The position numbers and the translations under genes were made by a program. Source: Arthrobacter sp. Leaf337 (lineage in GTDB: Bacteria > Actinomycetota > Actinomycetes > Actinomycetales > Micrococcaceae). From it: 64,000 nt of DNA. Location of the stretch: NCBI RefSeq assembly GCF_001423745.1, contig NZ_LMPC01000001.1, forward strand, positions 311,923 through 375,922, read 5' to 3'. The notes beneath the pieces were generated by a model. That model saw only the letters and a program-made list of their open reading frames with translations, had not been told where the DNA came from and searched no databases. The stretch's first letter is position 1, and every line of letters begins with the position of its first letter. Positions 36,184-45,732 of the stretch are shown in pieces.

Positions 36184-37878
36184 TCACTCCCGGCGCTCGT
36201 CCTCCGGGTGGAAGGTTGCTGCCGGCATTTTTATCCCGGCTTCCCTTTTGACGGTTTCCAGTTTCTCCTGCTGCCACTCCGCGTCCATGACCGGCTTGAG
36301 GGCTGCGAAACAGAGCCGTCCCCCCTCATCAAACCGCAGCAGACCCCCGCCGCGGACGGTGTAGTAGTCACTGTCCACCCGGAGGCCAAGCTTGTTCCTT
36401 GCTTCGGTTTTGGACAATGTGACTGACTGCACGTAGGACGCGCCGATTTCGGAGACAACGAAACCGTCCGGCCCCACCCGGGTACTTGGGCGCACCCGGT
36501 TCACCACGATGCTCGTGTCCTGATCGATGCCCGCAGCCTCGATCAACCGCGGGTTCTCCCACATGAAGCGGTTGACCTCCTCGGGATCGGCAGCCAGGGC
36601 AGACAACCGGACCGGGTAGCGCAAATCGCGAAGATGCTTAAGGCCGTCCAGCAGTTCGTCGGGCTCCGTGGAAAGGTCAATGTCCCAAAAGGCGTCGCGC
36701 ACGGCCTGCCGGTATCCCATCATGTCCGTCGGCACCAAAACGGCGTCAGCTGCGAGGATTCCCCGCAGCAGGTCCTCCCAGCCAGGGTCCACCGGCGGCA
36801 TGTAGGCGAGCCCCCGCAGCACCATGCCCAGCATCTGATGCCCAAGATGCGCCCCCGCTTCCGCCACCTGGTACCGGCTGGAGCGGCCGCCCGGCCTGTC
36901 CAGCCGCTGTAGCCAGAGCCTCACGACGGCGTCCAGCACCCCCTTCACCGCAATCTCGCCCCGCCGGTGGGGTTCGGGATCCAGCCGCCATTCGAAGGGC
37001 ACGTCCACGTCGAGGGGCCGCCTGGCGGCGCCCCGCGAAAACAGCCCGTCGGCCAGTCCGAACAGCCCGGAGGCCAGGACTTCCTTCTCCATGTTCCGGG
37101 CGGGTACGGCTCCGGGCTTCCCGTCCGGTCCCGGAACAGCCACTGACAACTGTTGTTCCACCCGCTCAGGCGAGGAAAACACGCTCAGCATGGCCACCAG
37201 GTCGGCAATGCATTCGTGCAGCGCGTAGCCGTCGAGCAAGGCATCGCTGTCTGTCCACTGGCGCCGGTAACCGTCCAGGATCGCGTGCGTCACCTCATGG
37301 GCGACGAGGTCATGATAGAGCGCCAACGGGACGGAACGCGTGGAACGGTCGTCGGTTCGGTGCCCAAAACGGATCAAACCGCGCTCGCGGTCGTAGCCAG
37401 TGGAGGCGTAGGGGATCTTGTCATACACGCTGATGAGCAGCCGGTGGCCCGAGGCCCAGCCCATCCGGCGCCCCAGGGTGACTTCAAATGCCTGAAGTGT
37501 TGCAGTCGCCACCGCATAGACGTGCTGTGCAAGAAACCGGCTGTCGGTCAGCAACTCTTCCAGCCCGGCGGGTGCGTCCTGGTCGTCGATGCACCATTCG
37601 TTGCGGTCCACGGACAGGGAAATGGGCCGCGGACCGTCAGCCCCGGGAGCCCGCACGCGCAGCGCCAGGCGTGCGCCGGCCGGGCCGTTGACCACCCTCT
37701 CCACCGGCACCCGAATGCTGGTGGTGAGCGGCTTTCCTGACTTGCGGGTGAAGGGGCCCTCGGCAAGGGCCGTCAGCGCGACCATTTCGAGGCCGTGACC
37801 GATGCCAAGCGCTGCAGAGACCATACCGGGCCCGCTTTCCTCAACTTTGCAGCCCACCCGTGAAGCGGTTGCCTGCAT
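36184..37878 (-). CDS. Thermolysin-like zinc metallopeptidase (HExxH)
   Basis: A 564-residue protein without a clear signal peptide. H194-E-V-T-H198 binds zinc, and HECIADL with E222 and D226 24 residues later matches the glutamate ligand helix of gluzincins (ExxxD of thermolysin). The segment between (GYRRQWTDSDALLDGYAL) also resembles M4 peptidases. The last ~200 residues (VNRVRPSTRVGPDGFVVSEIGASYVQ...) look like a separate beta-rich domain. The ATG at 37878 is chosen over a TTG 24 bases upstream. It is convergent with the metacaspase gene, suggesting a functional link that is unproven. Family below clan level not recognised. Confidence 0.65.
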   Translation of the reverse strand: MQATASRVGCKVEESGPGMVSAALGIGHGLEMVALTALAEGPFTRKSGKPLTTSIRVPVERVVNGPAGARLALRVRAPGADGPRPISLSVDRNEWCIDDQDAPAGLEELLTDSRFLAQHVYAVATATLQAFEVTLGRRMGWASGHRLLISVYDKIPYASTGYDRERGLIRFGHRTDDRSTRSVPLALYHDLVAHEVTHAILDGYRRQWTDSDALLDGYALHECIADLVAMLSVFSSPERVEQQLSVAVPGPDGKPGAVPARNMEKEVLASGLFGLADGLFSRGAARRPLDVDVPFEWRLDPEPHRRGEIAVKGVLDAVVRLWLQRLDRPGGRSSRYQVAEAGAHLGHQMLGMVLRGLAYMPPVDPGWEDLLRGILAADAVLVPTDMMGYRQAVRDAFWDIDLSTEPDELLDGLKHLRDLRYPVRLSALAADPEEVNRFMWENPRLIEAAGIDQDTSIVVNRVRPSTRVGPDGFVVSEIGASYVQSVTLSKTEARNKLGLRVDSDYYTVRGGGLLRFDEGGRLCFAALKPVMDAEWQQEKLETVKREAGIKMPAATFHPEDERRE

Positions 37879-37960
37879 GAAGCCTGGTTCCCCAGGCCTC
37901 AATTATTGCGGGAGCAGGGGTGATTGACTACGGCAAACCGCCGCGGGCACCCGATTCCGA

Positions 37961-39100
37961 TTAAAGCGCCGCGCGCTGCAGCGAACGCGCTGCGTCAATG
38001 GTGGCCTGCCCCAGGACCCGGCTTCCCTGGTAGAGCACCACTGTCTGTCCGGGGGCCACTCCGCGCAACGGGGTGGTCAGCGTGACCACAAGGTTCGTCC
38101 GCTCCGCGCCGCCGTCGTCCGTCAGCAGTTCCGTATGGGCGGTTGCGGGAACGGGATCGCCGTGGGCCCTGACCTGGGCGTGGCAGTCGAACTCGTCGCC
38201 GGTGGCGATTTCCGCAATCGGCAGGCCGGCCCACGATACTTTGATGCCGCGGATCTCGTCGATGGCCAGGAGCGCCTCGGGGCCCACCACCACCTTGTTT
38301 TCCTTGGGCCGGATCTCCAGGACGAAGCGGGGCTTGCCGTCGGCGGCGGGCGTGCCCAGCTTGAGACCGCGGCGCTGGCCTACGGTGAACGCGTTGGCAC
38401 CGGGGTGCTCGCCCACCTTGGACCCGGTTTCATCAACGATGTCGCCCGTGGTCATGTCGATCTTCTCCGCAAGCCACCCCGCGGTGTCACCGTCCGGAAT
38501 GAAGCAGATGTCGTGGCTGTCCGGCTTGTTGGCCACTGACAGCCCGCGGCGTTCGGCCTCGGCGCGCACTTCGGCTTTCGAGGGGGTGTCCGCCAGCGGG
38601 AACATGGAGTGCTTGAGCTGTTCGTGGGTGAGGACGCCGAGCACGTAGCTCTGGTCCTTGGCCCAGTCGGCCGCGCGGTGGAGTTCCGGGTTTCCGTCGG
38701 CGTCGGTGATCACCTTGGCATAGTGGCCGGTGCAGACGGCGTCGAAGCCCAGTGCGATGGCCTTTTCCAGCAGCGCCGCAAACTTAATGCGTTCATTGCA
38801 GCGCATGCAGGGGTTCGGAGTGCGTCCGGCGGCATATTCGTCGATGAAGTCCTGGACCACGTCCTCCTTGAACCGCTCCGAGAAGTCCCAGACGTAGTAC
38901 GGGATACCCAGGACGTCGCAGGCGCGCCAGGCGTCGCGGGAGTCTTCGATCGTGCAGCACCCGCGGCTTCCGGTACGGAGCGTTCCGGGCATCCTGGACA
39001 GCGCCAGGTGGACGCCGACGACGTCGTGTCCTGCCTCGACGGCGCGGGCGGCGGCAACGGCGGAATCGACTCCGCCGCTCATGGCTGCAAGAACTCGCAT
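37961..39100 (-). CDS. mnmA: tRNA 2-thiouridine(34) synthase MnmA
   Basis: A 379-residue MnmA. The ATP PP-loop [12 protein letters not shown] is at the N-terminus; catalytic cysteines lie in [12 protein letters not shown] and [11 protein letters not shown]; the C-terminal beta barrel follows ([18 protein letters not shown]). It thiolates U34 of tRNA Lys/Glu/Gln using sulfur relayed from a cysteine desulfurase such as the one encoded at 40565-41794. Confidence 0.96.
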   Translation of the reverse strand: MRVLAAMSGGVDSAVAAARAVEAGHDVVGVHLALSRMPGTLRTGSRGCCTIEDSRDAWRACDVLGIPYYVWDFSERFKEDVVQDFIDEYAAGRTPNPCMRCNERIKFAALLEKAIALGFDAVCTGHYAKVITDADGNPELHRAADWAKDQSYVLGVLTHEQLKHSMFPLADTPSKAEVRAEAERRGLSVANKPDSHDICFIPDGDTAGWLAEKIDMTTGDIVDETGSKVGEHPGANAFTVGQRRGLKLGTPAADGKPRFVLEIRPKENKVVVGPEALLAIDEIRGIKVSWAGLPIAEIATGDEFDCHAQVRAHGDPVPATAHTELLTDDGGAERTNLVVTLTTPLRGVAPGQTVVLYQGSRVLGQATIDAARSLQRAAL

Positions 39101-39263
39101 GCTGGCTTTCTCTAGGGGAAGGTGTGATGGTGCGGCCGCAGCTGGTACCGGGCCGGCGCACAGAACGCGGCCGGATACACTGCATGCCCCACTATTCTAC
39201 TGCCTCGCCCAAGGGGGACCCGAAATCGCCCCCGCGACCCCTTGACGCCCACAGCTGCGGATT

Positions 39264-39290
39264 CTATTGTCAGGAATAGTATTTTTAGAA
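39264..39290 (+). promoter_or_regulatory. Possible operator/promoter of flavoprotein gene
   Basis: An inverted repeat CTATT-N6-AATAG (39264-39279) is followed by TTTTAGAA (39283-39290), the same 8-mer that forms the operator-like palindrome at 43430-43458. Inference only. Confidence 0.35.
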
Positions 39291-39335
39291 GCGGCCCGCC
39301 GACAGGGTCGGCCCTCCAGGGAATCGAGCGGCGTC

Positions 39336-40586
39336 ATGGCTGTCGAGCACACCACCGAAAGCATCGTCATAGCGGGCGCGGGGCTGGCTGGCGCCACCGC
39401 TGCCCGCACCCTGCGCAGCGAGGGGTTTGCCGGCAGGATCAGCCTCATTGGCTCCGAACTGCACCACCCATACCTTCGTCCGCCGCTTTCCAAGGAGTAC
39501 CTGCTGGGCAAAGCCGGCGAGGACGCGCTCCCCGTGGCTCCCGAGGCCTGGTATGCAGAGAACGACGTCGACCTCCGACTCAGCGTGACCGTCGCCGCCG
39601 TCGACCCCGGCTCGCACTCAGTACATCTCAGCAGCGGCGAGTCCCTCGACTACGATGCGCTCCTGCTGGCTACGGGCGCCCTCCCCCGTCGCCTTTCCCT
39701 GCCGGGGAGCGGGCTGGACGGCGTCACCATGTTCCGGACCCTGGATGACAGCCGCCGCCTCCGGGAACAGTTATCGCCGGGCGGACGGAACGTGGTGATG
39801 GTCGGCTCGGGCTGGATCGGGATGGAACTGTCGGCTGCTGCCATCAGCTACGGCAACCACGTGACGCTGCTCGGACTCGAGGATGTCCCGCTGGCCTCCG
39901 CCATCGGACCTGAACTGGGCGGGTTTTTCCGCTCCGTTCATGAAGCACACGGTGTCCGGTTCCGCCCGGGCGCAACCGCATCCGAGCTACGCGGCGACTC
40001 CGGCCGCGTCACCGGCGTGGTCACCGGCTCGGGCGACGTATTGCAGGCCGACGTCGTGGTGATTGCCGTGGGCGTGGCACCGGACACCCGGCTCGCGGAG
40101 CAGGCAGGACTGGTCCTTGACAACGGGATACTGACGGACGCCTCCCTGCGGACCAGCGTCCCGGATATCTTCGCCGCCGGGGACGTGGCAAACGCCCTGC
40201 ACCCGTTCACGGGGCAGCACCACCGCAGCGAGCATTGGCACAATGCGCTCAGCGGCGGAAAGATCGCGGCCAAATCGATGCTTGGCCAGGGCGCAACTCT
40301 GGACACGATTCCGTACTTCTACACCGACCAGTACGACCTCAGCATGGAGTACTCGGGCTTCCCCACCCTGGCGGCGGCCGCCGAACCGGTTATCCGCGGG
40401 TCACTGCAGGGCAGGGAATTCATCGCATTCTGGCAGCATGAGGGCCGCGTGGTGGCAGGGATGAACGTCAACGTTCCCCGCACGCAAAAAGCCATCAAGG
40501 CACTGATCTCCAGCCGGGAGACCATCGGGCCGGGCCGTCTGGCAGATCCCGGCGTCGCGCTGGATCAGCTCCTGGCGGACGACTGA
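39336..40586 (+). CDS. FAD/NAD(P)-dependent ferredoxin reductase-like oxidoreductase
   Basis: A 416-residue flavoprotein of the ferredoxin/rubredoxin/putidaredoxin reductase type: FAD-binding [14 protein letters not shown] near the N-terminus, [14 protein letters not shown](P)-binding [14 protein letters not shown] (~residue 150), FAD site [10 protein letters not shown] and a C-terminal reductase domain. ATG 39336 lacks a strong ribosome site. No ferredoxin or P450 lies next to it. Its 3' end overlaps the convergent cysteine desulfurase gene by 22 bp. Confidence 0.88.
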   Translation: MAVEHTTESIVIAGAGLAGATAARTLRSEGFAGRISLIGSELHHPYLRPPLSKEYLLGKAGEDALPVAPEAWYAENDVDLRLSVTVAAVDPGSHSVHLSSGESLDYDALLLATGALPRRLSLPGSGLDGVTMFRTLDDSRRLREQLSPGGRNVVMVGSGWIGMELSAAAISYGNHVTLLGLEDVPLASAIGPELGGFFRSVHEAHGVRFRPGATASELRGDSGRVTGVVTGSGDVLQADVVVIAVGVAPDTRLAEQAGLVLDNGILTDASLRTSVPDIFAAGDVANALHPFTGQHHRSEHWHNALSGGKIAAKSMLGQGATLDTIPYFYTDQYDLSMEYSGFPTLAAAAEPVIRGSLQGREFIAFWQHEGRVVAGMNVNVPRTQKAIKALISSRETIGPGRLADPGVALDQLLADD

Positions 40587-41794
40587 CGGGCCACTGTGGC
40601 GGCGGTCTGGATGGTCGATTCGTGCCCGGCCATGCCTGCCTGGCGGGCCCGGTCGTAGGCGCCCGGCAGTGCCGCCAGGAGGGCGTCGACGTCGGACTCT
40701 GTGGACGCGTGCCCCAGGGAGAAACGCTGCGCGCCGCGTGCGGTGTCCTCATCGAGCCCCATGGCCAGCAGGACGTGCGAGGGCCGTGGCACGCCGGCGG
40801 TGCAGGCCGAACCCGTGGACGATTCGACGCCGGCAAGGTCCAGCAGGAAGAGCAGGGAGTCACCCTCGCAGCCCGGGAAGGTGAAGTGCGCGTTGCCGGG
40901 CAAGCGTCCATCGCCCGGCGCTCCACGGAGGACGGCGTCGGGAACGGCGGCCCGCACGCCGGCGATCAGCCTGTCCCGCAGCCCGGCGATGCGGGCCGCT
41001 TCCCCGGGGAGGTCTTTGGTCACGGCTTCGGCAGCTGCGGCGAAGGCGGCGATAGACGCCGTGTCCAGCGTGCCCGAACGCACGTCGCGTTCCTGCCCTC
41101 CGCCGTGCAACACCGGCGTTAGCTTGACGGCGCGGCCCAGCAGCAGGGCACCGACCCCCACCGGGCCGCCGATCTTGTGGCCGGAGATGGACATGGCGTC
41201 CAGCCCGCTCGCCCGGAAGTCCACCGGCAATGACCCAAAGGCCTGGACTGCGTCCGAATGCACCGGAACGCCCACGGCATGGGCCGCCGCAACCACCTCA
41301 TGCACCGGCTGGATGGTGCCAACCTCGTTGTTTGCCCACATCACCGAGACGAGGGCGATGGTCTCCGGGTTCCGGGAGAGCTCCGACCTCAGCGCATCCA
41401 GGACCACTACGCCGTCGGAATCCACGGGCAGCCACGTGACCTCGGCGCCCTCGTGCCGTTCCAGCCACTCCACCGTGTCCAGGACAGCATGATGTTCGAC
41501 GGCGGAGCACAGGATCCGCGTGCGCTCCGGCTTCTCAGCGCGGCGGGCCCAGTAAAGGCCCTTCACAGCCAGGTTGTCGGCCTCCGTGCCGCCCGAGGTG
41601 AAGATGACTTCCGACGGGTGGGCCCCGGCTGCTGCGGCTATTGCCTCGCGGGCGTCCTCCACAGATCGTCGTGCCCGGCGGCCGGATCCGTGCAGCGACG
41701 ACGGGTTGCCGGTCCTGGCCAGTTCGCGGGTGAGTACCGCCAGGGCCTCGGCGGCGATGGGCGTGGTGGCGGCATGATCGAGGTAGACGGACAC
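40565..41794 (-). CDS. Cysteine desulfurase (IscS/NifS family)
   Basis: A 409-residue PLP enzyme: [15 protein letters not shown] at the N-terminus, substrate-binding [17 protein letters not shown] lysine in [16 protein letters not shown] (~residue 208) and the persulfide-forming cysteine in [10 protein letters not shown] (~residue 332). It makes persulfide sulfur for Fe-S clusters and tRNA thiolation; with MnmA nearby the latter is likely. The long active-site loop places it in the IscS-like group. It diverges from the EamA gene. Confidence 0.93.
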   Translation of the reverse strand: MSVYLDHAATTPIAAEALAVLTRELARTGNPSSLHGSGRRARRSVEDAREAIAAAAGAHPSEVIFTSGGTEADNLAVKGLYWARRAEKPERTRILCSAVEHHAVLDTVEWLERHEGAEVTWLPVDSDGVVVLDALRSELSRNPETIALVSVMWANNEVGTIQPVHEVVAAAHAVGVPVHSDAVQAFGSLPVDFRASGLDAMSISGHKIGGPVGVGALLLGRAVKLTPVLHGGGQERDVRSGTLDTASIAAFAAAAEAVTKDLPGEAARIAGLRDRLIAGVRAAVPDAVLRGAPGDGRLPGNAHFTFPGCEGDSLLFLLDLAGVESSTGSACTAGVPRPSHVLLAMGLDEDTARGAQRFSLGHASTESDVDALLAALPGAYDRARQAGMAGHESTIQTAATVARQSSARS

Positions 41795-41851
41795 AAGCCA
41801 ATTCTAGCCGCGGCAACCCTGCCTGCCCCGGCACCGGGGTAGATTCGAGCG

Positions 41852-42730
41852 GTGAAAGCCTCGATTTACCTGGTGCTGGCCACCCTGTTCTGGTCCGGCA
41901 ACCTTGCGGTGGGGCAGGCAGCCGTGAACACCATGACGCCGCTGGAACTCACCTTCTGGAGATGGGCGCTGGCCGCCCTTCCACTCGTGGCGCTGGCCCA
42001 TTTTGTGGAACGTCCCGACTGGCGCGCCGTCCTTGGCCGCTGGCGGGTACTGCTGCTCCTGAGCGTGCTGGGCATGGGCTGCTACACCCTGCTGCTCTAC
42101 ACCGCCCTCCAGCACACGTCCGCTCTCAACGCTTCGCTGATCACGGCTGCCAATCCGGCGCTCATCGTGGTGATGGCCATCTTCATGCTCGGTGAAAAGC
42201 CCGGCCTCTTCGGCTGGCTGGGCATCGCCCTGGGTCTCACCGGGGTGCTCCTGGTCCTGACCCGGGGCGAACTGCTCCGGGTGTTCAGCATTACCTTCAA
42301 TTTCGGTGAACTGCTGATGATCGGGGCGATTGTTGTGTGGGGTTTCTACACCATTATTTCCCGGCGGCTGGGCTTGCCGGCCATCGCGGCCACAGCCGTT
42401 CAGGTGGTGATGGCCACGGTCCTGCTGGGTCCGGTGGCACTCGCCGCGGGCGCCGGTTTCCCTGCTACCGCAGCCGAAGGATGGTCGATCGCCTACATCG
42501 CTGCCTTCCCTTCGCTGGGGGCGTACCTGTGCTGGAACCTCGCACTCAAAACGACGGCGCCCGCCACCGCCGGCAATTACCTGAACCTGATCGTTGTGTT
42601 CACGGCGGCCATCACGGTGATGATGGGCATTCCGGTCAGCCTGCCCCAGATCGTCGGGGGCATGCTTGTCGTAGCCGGTGTGCTGCTGGCAGGCCGGCCC
42701 CGGAAACCCGCGGAAATCAGGGCGGCGTAA
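41852..42730 (+). CDS. EamA family (DMT) transporter
   Basis: A 292-residue membrane protein with about ten TM helices and two EamA repeats (YLVLATLFWSGNLAVGQAAV; ELLMIGAIVVWGFYTIISRR), typical of drug/metabolite exporters of the RhaT/YdcZ superfamily. GTG start at 41852. Substrate cannot be read from sequence. The 3' end overlaps the convergent regulator gene by 14 bp. Confidence 0.9.
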   Translation: MKASIYLVLATLFWSGNLAVGQAAVNTMTPLELTFWRWALAALPLVALAHFVERPDWRAVLGRWRVLLLLSVLGMGCYTLLLYTALQHTSALNASLITAANPALIVVMAIFMLGEKPGLFGWLGIALGLTGVLLVLTRGELLRVFSITFNFGELLMIGAIVVWGFYTIISRRLGLPAIAATAVQVVMATVLLGPVALAAGAGFPATAAEGWSIAYIAAFPSLGAYLCWNLALKTTAPATAGNYLNLIVVFTAAITVMMGIPVSLPQIVGGMLVVAGVLLAGRPRKPAEIRAA

Positions 42731-43379
42731 TCCTGGCGCAGCACTGGCCGGCGGCCTTGTTCCCCACGATGCGGTCCTCGGCAACACCGCAGCCGGCAGC
42801 CGCGCCGGTGAGGAACGCTCCGTTCATGGCACAGACCACGTCGGCATGGCCGTCCGCAAGCCGGTGAAACGGGCAGTTGCGCAGTGCGAAGCCGCCCGCA
42901 CCGTCCGGATCCGGCAGGTACCCTTCCGCGGAGAGGAATTCCTCGAGGCTGTGACTCCCCTCCGCCATTTCCAGGCCCTTCGCGTAGGAGGTGGCCAGCA
43001 GCGCGTCCCGGACGGGCTCGCCGGCGGCACTGGACCGTTCGATCGCGGCGGCCATGAGTTCACCGGCCAGGTCATAGTTACGGTCGGGCACGGAAGCACT
43101 CAGTTCCGGCTGGGCCGGCCGGTACAGCTTCGCCGGCCGGCCAGAGCCGGGTCCGGCCTTCCCGCCGAGCTTGCGGAACTCAACGGTAAGCACGCCGTCC
43201 TGCACCAGCCTGTCCAACTGGAACGATGCCGTACTTCGCGGGATCTCCAGGGCGGCGGCCGCTTCGTCCCGTCCTACCGCCCCGGAGGACGACGAGACGA
43301 ATCCGAAGAGTCTCCTGCGGTTCTCATCACCAAGCGATGCCACGGCCGCGATCCGGCGGGCCCAGGGAAGTCTGCGCAT
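42717..43379 (-). CDS. Winged-helix regulator with C-terminal Cys cluster (SufR-like)
   Basis: A 220-residue regulator. An ArsR/MarR-type winged helix occupies ~10-80 (SLGDENRRRLFGFV, EIPRSTASFQLDRLVQDGVL). The C-terminal part has NCPFHRLADGHADVVCAMNG, then AAAGCG and GQCCARI: the cysteine/histidine spacing resembles SufR-type regulators that bind an Fe-S cluster. ATG 43379. It diverges from the DoxX-like gene and probably binds the palindrome at 43430-43458; a shared 8-mer also occurs before the ferredoxin-reductase-like gene, consistent with redox control. Fe-S binding is inferred. Confidence 0.8.
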   Translation of the reverse strand: MRRLPWARRIAAVASLGDENRRRLFGFVSSSSGAVGRDEAAAALEIPRSTASFQLDRLVQDGVLTVEFRKLGGKAGPGSGRPAKLYRPAQPELSASVPDRNYDLAGELMAAAIERSSAAGEPVRDALLATSYAKGLEMAEGSHSLEEFLSAEGYLPDPDGAGGFALRNCPFHRLADGHADVVCAMNGAFLTGAAAGCGVAEDRIVGNKAAGQCCARITPP

Positions 43380-43429
43380 GGAACACCCTAACTCTAAAAA
43401 CAAGATTCATTGCTTAATTCAGGATCTCT

Positions 43430-43458
43430 TTCTAAAATTATGTTACCTACTTTTAGAA
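43430..43458. promoter_or_regulatory. Operator-like inverted repeat between regulator and DoxX genes
   Basis: TTCTAAAA (43430-43437), 13-bp spacer, TTTTAGAA (43451-43458): a perfect 8-bp inverted repeat overlapping the ribosome site region of the DoxX-like gene. A further TCTAAAA is at 43393-43399 near the regulator start. Confidence 0.55.
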
Positions 43459-43468
43459 GGAGCAAGCC

Positions 43469-43888
43469 ATGAAATCATCCTCGGTGCTGACCACGCCCTC
43501 CCGCAGCCTGGCCTCCGAGCCGGGCAGGCAGGCCTTCCTGCTGCTTCGCACGGTCTTCACGGTCGCCCCGGTCATTTTCGGCCTCGACAAGTTCACCAAC
43601 CTGCTCGCCGACTGGACCATGTATCTGGCCCCCGTGGCCACAGCCGTGGTTCCGTTGCCGGCCCAGACCATCATGTACATCGTTGGTGTCGTGGAGGTTG
43701 TTGCCGGTATAGCGGTGGCGCTCCGGCCACGCTTCGGATCGATGCTGGTGGCCGTGTGGCTGCTGGGAATCATCATCAACCTGCTGCTCCTGGGCAGCTT
43801 CTTCGACGTCGCACTTCGCGATTTTGGGCTGCTCGTGGCCGCCCTGGCCCTCAACCGGCTGGCACCCCGGAGTTCCCGCAAGGCCTAG
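43469..43888 (+). CDS. DoxX-like small membrane protein
   Basis: A 139-residue four-helix membrane protein (LLLRTVFTVAPVIFGLDKFTNLL; IMYIVGVVEVVAGIAVAL; LVAVWLLGIIINLLLLG; DFGLLVAALALNRL). The pattern FGLDKFTN...W and VEVVAGI is that of DoxX/DUF417-type proteins, some linked to quinone or thiol oxidation. AGAAGGAG precedes the ATG at 43469. Divergent from the Cys-containing regulator, its probable controller. Confidence 0.8.
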   Translation: MKSSSVLTTPSRSLASEPGRQAFLLLRTVFTVAPVIFGLDKFTNLLADWTMYLAPVATAVVPLPAQTIMYIVGVVEVVAGIAVALRPRFGSMLVAVWLLGIIINLLLLGSFFDVALRDFGLLVAALALNRLAPRSSRKA

Positions 43889-43898
43889 CGGGAACGGC

Positions 43899-44552
43899 TC
43901 AGTCCGTTGGCGGAACGACAACCAGGCGTTCCGCCACGTCAGCCCGGGCCACTGCGAGCGCAGCGGAGTCCGGGCACACGAGTGAAATGTAAACAGACGA
44001 CCCCGCTTTGCCAAAAAGCCTGGCCAGCACCGCTGCCGACCTTCCGCCTGGCGCCGATACGCCGTCGTAAGCCAGCACTTCAACCATCGGCCCGGGTTTG
44101 CCCGGTTCGCCGCCCCAGCGCAGGGTGTCGGTCTTCAGGTAGCCGGGGACCACGGTGGGATCCAGATACCGAAACAGTTCAGCGGTGGAGGCCTTGTCAT
44201 CTCCGGTAACGGCCAGTGAGCCCTGATTCACGCGGACCCTGGCCGACACAACGCATCCGTCGGCTTTGACGTAGCGGTTCTCCCCGGCCACGTCCTCCTT
44301 GACCGGCTTCCAGCCCGGCGCCTCACGGAGCCCGTCCGAAAGGCCGACGGCGACTCCTGGGGCAAGGGAGTCCCCGGCAGTAAACGGAAGGTCCTTCGCG
44401 GCCACGGCCGCCGCATCGTGGCCCGGCGTAATGGTGGGCGTTGCCAGCGATGGCGTGGTCTGGACAGCGCTCGGGGCTGCAGGATCCGGGACGCCCACAC
44501 TGCAGCCGCCCGCGCCGGCCAGCACCACTGCCAGGGTCAGCGGCCGCGCCAT
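43899..44552 (-). CDS. Putative lipoprotein
   Basis: A 217-residue protein with a signal peptide and lipobox (MARPLTLAVVLAGAGGCSVG). The mature part begins with a Pro/Thr/Ala linker and continues as a compact domain (GWKPVKEDVAGENRYVKADGCVVSARVRVNQG; SSVYISLVCPDSAALAVARADVAERLVV). The start at 44552 gives a normal signal peptide; an in-frame ATG at 44618 would add 22 residues. Family not recognised. Convergent with the DoxX-like gene at a 10-bp gap. Confidence 0.65.
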   Translation of the reverse strand: MARPLTLAVVLAGAGGCSVGVPDPAAPSAVQTTPSLATPTITPGHDAAAVAAKDLPFTAGDSLAPGVAVGLSDGLREAPGWKPVKEDVAGENRYVKADGCVVSARVRVNQGSLAVTGDDKASTAELFRYLDPTVVPGYLKTDTLRWGGEPGKPGPMVEVLAYDGVSAPGGRSAAVLARLFGKAGSSVYISLVCPDSAALAVARADVAERLVVVPPTD

Positions 44553-44699
44553 CCGCCGGATCACCCCGGTCAGAGTGTACGAACGGTTCGCAGCGTGTCC
44601 CCTGCCCATCGATTGCACACGGCCCCCACATACGCTCTGCCGGCGGCGCTGTTCCGGCCGGTCCTCCGCAAGAGTTTAGACGCTCCGGCCGGTATGCCG

Positions 44700-45608
44700 T
44701 CACGGCACGGCCAGCACCCTGATGGCCCCGGGCACCACCTCGATGGTCAGCGGCAACGGGCCGACCCGCTCGCCGTCGGCGTACGCAACAACGTTCGCGG
44801 CGGAGAGCTCAACACGGCGCACTTGCCTGATGTGCACTGCCCGGTGCCCGGTATGGCGGCCGGAAAAGACTTTCGGGAAGACTGCCAGGAAGCGCACCCT
44901 GGACAGCGGCTTCACGATGAACAGGTCCAGGAACCCGTCGTCGAGCACGGCGTCGGGGGTCACCTTCATGCCGCCCCCGATGGACTGGCCGTTCGCCACC
45001 GAAATGAGCATGGCCCCCTGCCGCCAGGTTTCGCCGTCGGCTGTCACGGTGTAGTCCACGGCTTTGAACGTGGCCAGTTCACGGAGCATGGCCAGGTTGT
45101 ACCTGCTCCTGCCGCGGGGCCAGCGCCACGCGTTGGCGCGTTCGTTCACGGCGGCGTCGAAGCCGGCGGAAACCACTCCGGCGAACCATCTGGTTGCGCC
45201 ATTCCCCGTGACGCGCCCTGCATCAATAAGGCGCCCGCCACCGTCGAGTGCAGCCAGGATCCGTTCACAGGCGGCCGTTGCATCGTTCAACGGGAGGCTC
45301 AGGGCCCGCGCCATGTCGTTGCCCGTACCGCTGGGAACGATACCCAGCGGCACCGTTCCGTAGGGCACGGCAAGTCCGGCGAGGGCGTTGATCCCCAGAT
45401 GGACCATTCCGTCGCCGCCCACGACAACCAGAGCGTCGCAGCCCGAGTCCAGGGCCTCAACCACGGCAGCCGCGAGCCGGTCATAGCTGGCCTTTCTCAG
45501 CACGATCACATGTGCCCCGGCAGCGCGGAAGAAGGCCACAACGGCCTCTCCCGTGTGCCGGGTACCGCCGAACGAAGCACGCGGGTTGATGGCCACTGCA
45601 ATGATCAT
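44700..45608 (-). CDS. Diacylglycerol kinase-family lipid kinase
   Basis: A 302-residue DagK/YegS-type kinase: VVVGGDGMVHLGINAL (GGDG nucleotide motif, ~residues 62-77) and IVPSGTGNDMARAL (~90-103), followed by the beta-sandwich C-terminal domain (GGGMKVTPDAVLDDGFLDLFIV). It phosphorylates a lipid such as diacylglycerol or a sphingoid analogue at the membrane. Start ATG 45608. Confidence 0.9.
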   Translation of the reverse strand: MIIAVAINPRASFGGTRHTGEAVVAFFRAAGAHVIVLRKASYDRLAAAVVEALDSGCDALVVVGGDGMVHLGINALAGLAVPYGTVPLGIVPSGTGNDMARALSLPLNDATAACERILAALDGGGRLIDAGRVTGNGATRWFAGVVSAGFDAAVNERANAWRWPRGRSRYNLAMLRELATFKAVDYTVTADGETWRQGAMLISVANGQSIGGGMKVTPDAVLDDGFLDLFIVKPLSRVRFLAVFPKVFSGRHTGHRAVHIRQVRRVELSAANVVAYADGERVGPLPLTIEVVPGAIRVLAVP

Positions 45609-45732
45609 GCGCTGAATTATGCCAGTGGCCGGGAACCAGAGCCGCCGGCGCGGACGTTGAGGCTGTACACGGTTAAACTGGGCGGACCGGACTGCCTGAG
45701 TGGACTGGAACCGACAAGATAAGGATCAGTGC

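Noticed and set aside
35313..37878. Confident anti-phage defence system
   Set aside because: No sensor, NTPase, effector or phage-related neighbour accompanies the protease pair; chromosomal context is housekeeping.
41804..42787. 327-codon minus-strand frame opposite the EamA gene
   Set aside because: Antisense shadow; the EamA frame has ten well-formed membrane helices.
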